Assembly: GCA_902984215.1 (NCBI GenBank)
Contig: CADWAF010000390.1
Location: 1-12,071, forward strand
DNA length: 12,071 nt
Source: Willaertia magna
Lineage: Eukaryota; Heterolobosea; Eutetramitea; Acrasida; Naegleriidae
Direction: 5' to 3'
Shown: in pieces, positions 8,651 to 12,071 of the stretch
Numbering within the stretch: position 1 is the first letter of the stretch
How the letters are laid out: every line of letters starts with the position of its first letter
Program-made: the position numbers and the translations under genes
Notes under the pieces: generated by a model
Databases searched by the model: none
Told to the model about the DNA's origin: nothing
What the model saw: only the letters and a program-made list of their open reading frames with translations

Positions 8651-8668
8651 CTATTCACACTGCGCCTC
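8628..8668. repeat. GC-tipped hairpin around a 21-nt palindrome
   Basis: GAGGC (8628-8632) pairs with GCCTC (8664-8668). Inside, 8633-8653 is a palindrome (TAGTGAAAAAA then TTTTTTACTA) with a single G.T pair. It overlaps the stop codon of the F-box gene. The flank 8658-8674 is the most GC-rich spot nearby (CTGCGCCTCGGGG). It could be a transcript end hairpin or the tip of a small transposon. Confidence 0.55.
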
Positions 8669-9367
8669 GGGGAAAAAAAATTTCTTACTACAATCTTCAT
8701 TTATTATTTGATCCTTTTTCTTGTATTCTTCAAACTTTTTCTCATATAAAGTAATGTGATTTAATTGTAAAACTTTTTCAATTAATAAATCGTCACAATT
8801 TTCAATTAGTCTATTTTCATTATTAATTTTTAACTTTTTATAATCTATGTAAAGTCTTTGTAATCTTAACATTGAAACTAATTTCTACAAATGGTTCTTA
8901 TTTAATTTCTTATTTTGAATATATCCAGTTTCATAACAGTCCATAGTAATATTATCTTTATTTAAAATAAAACTTAAATCTAAATAATCTAAAGTTAAAA
9001 TCTTTAATTTCATTCTTTTATTAAATTCCTTATTAATCAATCTCATTTTATGAAAAGTCATTAATAGTGTATCTATTATAAATTTACATTCTTCCTTAAC
9101 ATTATTTGGTTCTATTAAACATTTCATTGAATTTAATATTTTTTGTTTCTTAATTTCTTGTAAATTTATTAATTCTTCATTAATCTCATTGTTATCTTTA
9201 TTTTTATTTGAAGAATAAAAAGCAGAAAGATTGTAAAAAGCTTGATCCATATTTTTTTCAATATTTATTTTAGTGTTTAATGCATAAATGTTGGAATATA
9301 TTGGAATAAAACTTATAATTTTATATTTTAAATCTAATGTTAAATCTTTTAAATATTTTACATCCAA
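8651..9367 (-). pseudogene. F-box protein with one in-frame TAG
   Basis: The frame opens after a TAA near 9371 and has no ATG before the F-box; 9365-9367 is TTG, so the true start is lost or lies in another frame. The protein begins with an F-box-like helix (LKDLTLDLKYKIISFIPI), has a charged insert (SSNKNKDNNEINEELIN), then F-box tail RLINKEFNKRMKLK and leucine-rich strands (LTLDYLDLSFIL). TAG at 8885-8887 interrupts KNHL-stop-KLVSMLRLQRL where Gln fits an LRR consensus perfectly. It ends at TAG 8651-8653 (FFPEAQCE). Eight other Gln codons are CAA or CAG. It overlaps the end of the RCC1-like gene by about 10 nt. Role: probable SCF ubiquitin ligase substrate adaptor, damaged. Confidence 0.66.
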
Positions 9368-10002
9368 ACTTTAACTAAAGGTTCATCATTTCTATAACAA
9401 TTAGCAAGATCTTGAATATTGTTATTTGTTACAAAACTAGTTTGTAATTTTTAATTTATATGGAATTCTTTTAAAATTTCTATAATTTTTGAAGGTTATG
9501 TAAACACATTTGTTGATTTTTTTGTTAATTTAAAAGCTAATAATTTTCTTGGTGCTTTTCTTTTAGTAGATTTTTTTGAAAAAGAATTTTTATTTTCGTT
9601 ATAAATGTTTCATTAAAATAAAATTATTAAACAATTTCCAACATTCATTATATTCTAAAGATGGTAATCTTAAGTAGAATGGTTTTTGACTTTTTTTTTG
9701 ATACATGAAAACAAAAAATAATTCACTTTACATACCCCGTTAATAATATATCTATTTTCTTTTTTAAAATTAAAATTAAATTCTTTAAGTTTTTTAACTT
9801 TCAATTTAAATGGTGAACCTAATTAGAAAAAAGTATTAAACTCTAAATCATAAACTCTATGTTCATTTGTTAAAAATATTATATAATTACAACCACATAT
9901 CACTTTCTTAATATTAAACTTTTCATCTTTTAAAAAGTAAAAAACATTTTAAACGATTGATGAAAAAATTCTTAATTAATAATGTCCATTATTTCTTATC
10001 AT
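9358..10002 (-). pseudogene. RCC1-like protein, spliced, with several TAA codons
   Basis: From the ATG at 10000-10002 (MIRNNGHY) the frame holds an RCC1-like blade: FNIKKVICGCNYIIFLTNEH, then RVYDLEFNTFF-stop-LG, with the typical Cys-Gly and terminal Gln-Leu-Gly; the Gln codon is TAA. RCC1 repeats form seven-bladed propellers that act on small GTPases or in ubiquitin ligases. Splicing out 9690-9735 joins RYIING to QKPFYLRLPSLEYNECW in frame. Another frame change near 9600 leads to KKSTKRKAPRKLLAFKLTKK and DLANCYRNDEPLVKVWM, ending in TAA at 9358-9360. Five TAA against four CAA Gln codons make this one of the most altered genes. Only one or two blades are recognisable, so the label is moderate. 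The gene may have continued into the F-box gene below it. Confidence 0.55.
9690..9735 (-). other. 46-nt GT-AG intron in the RCC1-like gene
   Basis: On the minus strand it starts GTATGT at 9735 and ends with an A-run and AG at 9690. Removal restores the frame (NG then QKPFYLRLP) across what is otherwise a frame change, which supports a real intron. The size is close to the other introns in the window. Confidence 0.62.
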
Positions 10003-10385
10003 TATTTGAACTAATATCATAAAAATGTATCTTGATTTTTATTGGTTTTTTTAATTTTTATTGTTTATAAATGTCTTTAATAAGTTAGATATTTCGTTAA
10101 TTTTTAGATTCCAAAATTATTAAAAACTTAAAATTTGAGAAAAAGCCTTATAGTTTTTAAAAATTTTATTTTTTAAAAATAGATATTTTTGTACGAAAAT
10201 TTAATATTAATATTAAAAAAAAACAATATCAATATTAAATAAAAATAAATAGTTTTATTAAAAAATAAATAAATTACTTCTTTAACTTCTTAAATAATTA
10301 TTTTTGCTAGTGAGAAGAATTTTAGATTTTAAAACTATAGGTTTATGATTTTTAGAAATAATTTTTGATTTATTTTTGTCTTTAT
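10003..10385. other. AT-rich spacer holding repeat copy 2 and AATATTAATATT tract
   Basis: It contains the second AGCCTTATAG repeat (10139-10182) and an AATATTAATATT tract at about 10200-10215. The minus strand at 10390-10290 continues the Lys/Ser-rich coding character of the small ORF to the right in another frame (KSKIISKNHKPIVLKSK), so that ORF may be longer with a frame change. Nothing else is seen. Confidence 0.4.
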
Positions 10386-10550
10386 TTATTTGTTCGTTAA
10401 CAAGTTACTTAAATTATTTCTTGATATACTTTTTTTTACCTTTTTTTGCTTTACTTCTTTATTGTTAATGTAATGTATGTTATAAGGTTGTGAATAAAGA
10501 TATTTAATTTCAAAATTATTATTCTCAATTGCACTAACAATGTTTTTCAT
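10386..10550 (-). CDS. Small basic ORF, 54 residues, unknown
   Basis: From the ATG at 10548-10550 it reads MKNIVSAIENNNFEIKYLY, then QPYNIHYINNKEVKQKK and a Lys/Ser/Asn-rich tail, ending at TAA 10386-10388. The frame is open upstream (LYKY) to AATAG, a possible splice acceptor, so it may be an internal or terminal exon. Coding composition continues after the stop in a shifted frame for about 35 codons. It lies head to head with the ubiquitin-like gene. The MKNIVSAIENNNFEIKY start resembles the opening of RCC1-type sensors that show a per-gene residue pattern, but this is too thin to name. Confidence 0.4.
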   Translation of the reverse strand: MKNIVSAIENNNFEIKYLYSQPYNIHYINNKEVKQKKVKKSISRNNLSNLLTNK

Positions 10551-10930
10551 ATATTTATACAAATAAATGTACTATTTTTAATTAATAAATGGGTTATTAG
10601 TAGAATTAGGAGTAATTAATGGTTATTGTTGTTGTTATTGTAAAGATATAATTTTTTTAATAGGAATGTTTGTAGTTAGTGTTAGATTATGTATAGTATA
10701 CTTGTTAATGTTATTTTTTAAAATTAATTTTTTAAAAAATAAACGACAATTATTTAGAATTTTTATAAACAAAGAAAAAACTTAAACTTTTAACGTTCAA
10801 AAATATATTAAAGTTACTAATATTAAATTGATTAAAGAAAAATTAGAAAAAAACAATAAATTTAAGTATGTGTATACTGGAAAAGAAATTTTTGAATTGT
10901 TTATTGATTGTTTTTTTTTGTATTTAAAAT

Positions 10931-11013
10931 GTAAGTAAATTAGTTATTTTTAATTGATTGTGTAGTTGTTAAAAAGAATAATTTATTTAATTGTGTTTTA
11001 TTGCATATTTTAG
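10931..11013 (+). other. 83-nt GT-AG intron in the ubiquitin-like gene
   Basis: It starts GTAAGT and ends TTTTAG. It splits a codon after its first base (T then GT, Cys) and leads into YDIK of the ubiquitin-like fold. Confidence 0.62.
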
Positions 11014-11027
11014 GTTACGATATTAAG

Positions 11028-11075
11028 GTGTAAATATTATTATTTATAAAAGAAACCATAAATTATTTTTTTTAG
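11028..11075 (+). other. 48-nt GT-AG intron in the ubiquitin-like gene
   Basis: It starts GTGTAA and ends in a T-run plus AG. Removing it joins YDIK to AYS and the last beta strand in the same frame. The non-consensus second half of the donor (GTGTAA) may be natural or mutated. Confidence 0.55.
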
Positions 11076-11123
11076 GCTTATAGTTAGGAAGTGGGTGTTA
11101 TAAAATTTAAGAAAAGTTATTAA

Positions 11124-11543
11124 ATAATTTTTTCCTTTGTCTATTTTTTATTATAAATTAAAAGCTTATAAATTATATATAAAAAAAAATTCAAATAAAA
11201 TTTATATTCAATATTATAATTTAAAGTGTTTCATGTTGATAATTATAATGTGGATTATGTTTATAAAAAATTAAATTTTAATAGACCTACTTTTTTAAAT
11301 AAAAAAATCTAATTTTTATATTTCAGCTTTATCCATAATTATAAGATAAGGAAAAAGATTTTCTAGTAATGAATATTTATGATAATTTTTTAAACTAATC
11401 ATAAAATTTGATATTAATATTAAATTTCTTTTTTATAGTCCAATATTTTAATGTTTTTTAAAATATGTAGTTGTTTTTATTTATAGACTTTATAAAAAAA
11501 ATTATGTATTATTTTTTTAAATAATTTTTAAAATTTATATTAA
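11124..11543 (+). other. Exon-like fragments of an unknown gene, decayed
   Basis: Two patches look coding on the plus strand: 11226-11308 (FHVDNYNVDYVYKKLNFN then RPTFLNKK) and 11327-11408 directly after a TTTCAG acceptor (LYP-stop-L-stop-DKEKDFLVMNIYDNF). In-frame TAA codons occur again at Gln-like sites. A donor matching the TTTCAG is not evident. The remainder is AT-rich filler with a tract at 11407-11427 that is the exact reverse complement of 6089-6109. Confidence 0.35.
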
Positions 11544-11813
11544 ATAAATAAATTTTGTAAACCACAATTAAATTTTCATTTTTTTTTATTCTATAAGGTT
11601 TTTATTTATTTTAATGAAAATTTACATAATTGGAATCCTAAGTTAGTTTATTATTTAATTAAAGATTTAGATATTTCATTATGTGAACAGTGTGACAATA
11701 AGGGAAGAAGTGTGAAACAATTATTAGAAAATAATCATCCGTTGATTGCTAAAGTTTTATATCAATACGAAGGTTTTCCACAACAACTCTTAGTAAAAGA
11801 TCAAATTTACTAA
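11544..11813 (+). CDS. Ankyrin-like protein C-terminus, intact copy, 5' end unclear
   Basis: The frame is open from 11544. It becomes clearly related to the 6422-7348 gene from about 11640 (KLVYYLIKDLDISLCEQCDN, then GRSVKQLLENNH, LIAKVLYQYEGF), ending VKDQIY-TAA at 11811-11813. The Gln that is TAA in the other copy is CAG here (11688-11690) and no stop interrupts the homologous part. Upstream of 11640 the similarity ends abruptly (FNENLHNWN), so the gene is truncated, or this is an exon with its acceptor near 11597. Ankyrin-like repeats are presumed to bind proteins. The linker after the stop differs from the other copy by indels not in threes, which supports TAA being a true end. Confidence 0.6.
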   Translation: MNKFCKPQLNFHFFLFYKVFIYFNENLHNWNPKLVYYLIKDLDISLCEQCDNKGRSVKQLLENNHPLIAKVLYQYEGFPQQLLVKDQIY

Positions 11814-12071
11814 TTTTGTAAAATAATTAATAAATTTTATAACATATTACAAAAACTTTATTAACACAACCGAAAAAAAATGCAGCAACAACAAATACTA
11901 GAGATTGGCATCGGATTTGAAAATTATGTGTATAATCTTAATGAATCATTTATGCAAAAACCAAATTACACTTTTGGAACATTTCGCATTGAAAATTTAA
12001 CAAATCCATTAAATCATCAAAAACCCTTTTCGGAAAGTCAAAATAAAATTATTAAAATGTCAAGTGGTAGA
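11640..12071 (+). repeat. Inverted duplication, right copy (partner 6141-6592)
   Basis: This is the plus-strand copy of the ankyrin-like end, linker and small unknown gene. About 5.05 kb separates it from the left copy. This is the less mutated copy: it keeps the ATG, all Gln codons and the higher GC at all eight substituted sites in the small gene. Confidence 0.88.
11880..12071 (+). CDS. Small unknown protein, N-terminal 64 residues, runs off the window
   Basis: The ATG at 11880-11882 follows a run of eight A, the kind of start context common in AT-rich eukaryotes, and lies 66 nt after the ankyrin-like stop. It reads MQQQQILEIGIGFENYVYNL, NESFMQKPNYTFGTFRIENL, TNPLNHQKPFSESQNKIIKM, SSGR and continues. 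Based on the mutated copy at 6105-6329, it could end some ten residues later. All Gln codons are CAA or CAG. No family is recognised. The QKPNYTFGTFRIENL stretch looks like beta structure. Near identity of its 3' part to the other copy indicates recent duplication or gene conversion. Confidence 0.62.
   Translation, partial: MQQQQILEIGIGFENYVYNLNESFMQKPNYTFGTFRIENLTNPLNHQKPFSESQNKIIKMSSGR

Larger units (their letters stand above)
10708..11123 (+). pseudogene. Ubiquitin-like domain gene, three exons, two in-frame stops
   Basis: Exons 10708-10930, 11014-11027 and 11076-11123 join to a beta-grasp sequence: RQLFRIFINKEKT, VQKYIKVTNIKLIKEKLEK (first helix), FKYVYTGKEIFE (matching the Ile44-type strand and Gly-Lys turn of ubiquitin), YDIKAYS, EVGVIKFKKSY (last strand), TAA stop. 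TAA at 10783-10785 and TAG at 11085-11087 interrupt it where Gln fits. It lacks a C-terminal Gly-Gly, so it would be a fold-only ubiquitin-like protein. Both introns begin GT and end AG and their removal keeps one frame. An ATG at 10666 is in frame with a hydrophobic lead, but 10708 is the safer start. Fold call by pattern only. Confidence 0.55.

Noticed and set aside
10620..10640. A microsatellite or CRISPR-like repeat (GTTGTTGTTATT)
   Set aside because: Only a few short units occur, with no spacer pattern.
11811..12071. A single fused gene reading through TAA from the ankyrin-like part into the small gene
   Set aside because: The frame is open if TAA is read as Gln, but the linker in the two copies is 69 versus 95 nt and not in register, while an ATG in good A-rich context begins the downstream gene. 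Separate genes explain this better.

Overview
This window looks like nuclear DNA from a very AT-rich eukaryote (roughly four fifths A+T by eye). The evidence is short GT-AG spliceosomal introns (46-83 nt), F-box, leucine-rich, RCC1-like, ankyrin-like and ubiquitin-like coding sequence, and a two-ORF non-LTR retrotransposon. No bacterial signals, tRNA, rRNA or CRISPR array were seen. The species cannot be named from this sequence; an early-branching fungus or another protist-grade eukaryote with a compact AT-rich genome would fit.

Layout. 1-411 (-): the start of an aldo-keto reductase with a 57-nt intron. 618-1771 (-): an F-box gene broken by one TGA and one frame change. About 1780-4990 (+): a LINE with ORF1, then ORF2 carrying an apurinic-type endonuclease and a reverse transcriptase. 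It is heavily mutated and has lost catalytic residues. 5110-5340 (-): a decayed copy of the 3' part of the 618-1771 gene. 5608-5928 (-): an intact but unrecognised open frame. 6105-10002 (-): a same-strand row of mostly damaged genes: a small unknown protein, an ankyrin-like protein, a leucine-rich protein, an F-box protein and an RCC1-like protein. 10386-10550 (-): a small ORF. 10708-11123 (+): a three-exon ubiquitin-like gene with two in-frame stops. 11544-12071 (+): a second, healthier copy of the ankyrin-like end plus the small unknown gene, inverted relative to 6141-6592.

Main theme. Many genes are interrupted by TAA or TAG almost exactly where glutamine is expected, and rarely by TGA where tryptophan is expected. 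At three such sites a paralogue inside this window has CAA or CAG. Two explanations compete: UAA/UAG reassigned to glutamine, or directional C-to-T/G-to-A mutation of duplicated DNA, like repeat-induced point mutation. The second is favoured. In the inverted pair, all 8 clear substitutions across the small gene run from G/C to A/T in the copy at 6141-6329, including loss of the start codon. Genes without in-frame stops use only CAA/CAG for glutamine. The ankyrin gene ends at TAA in both copies, followed by a linker whose length differs by a non-multiple of three.

The window therefore reads as a repeat-rich region where an F-box/LRR/ankyrin family and a LINE have been duplicated and are being mutated away, beside a few intact genes.
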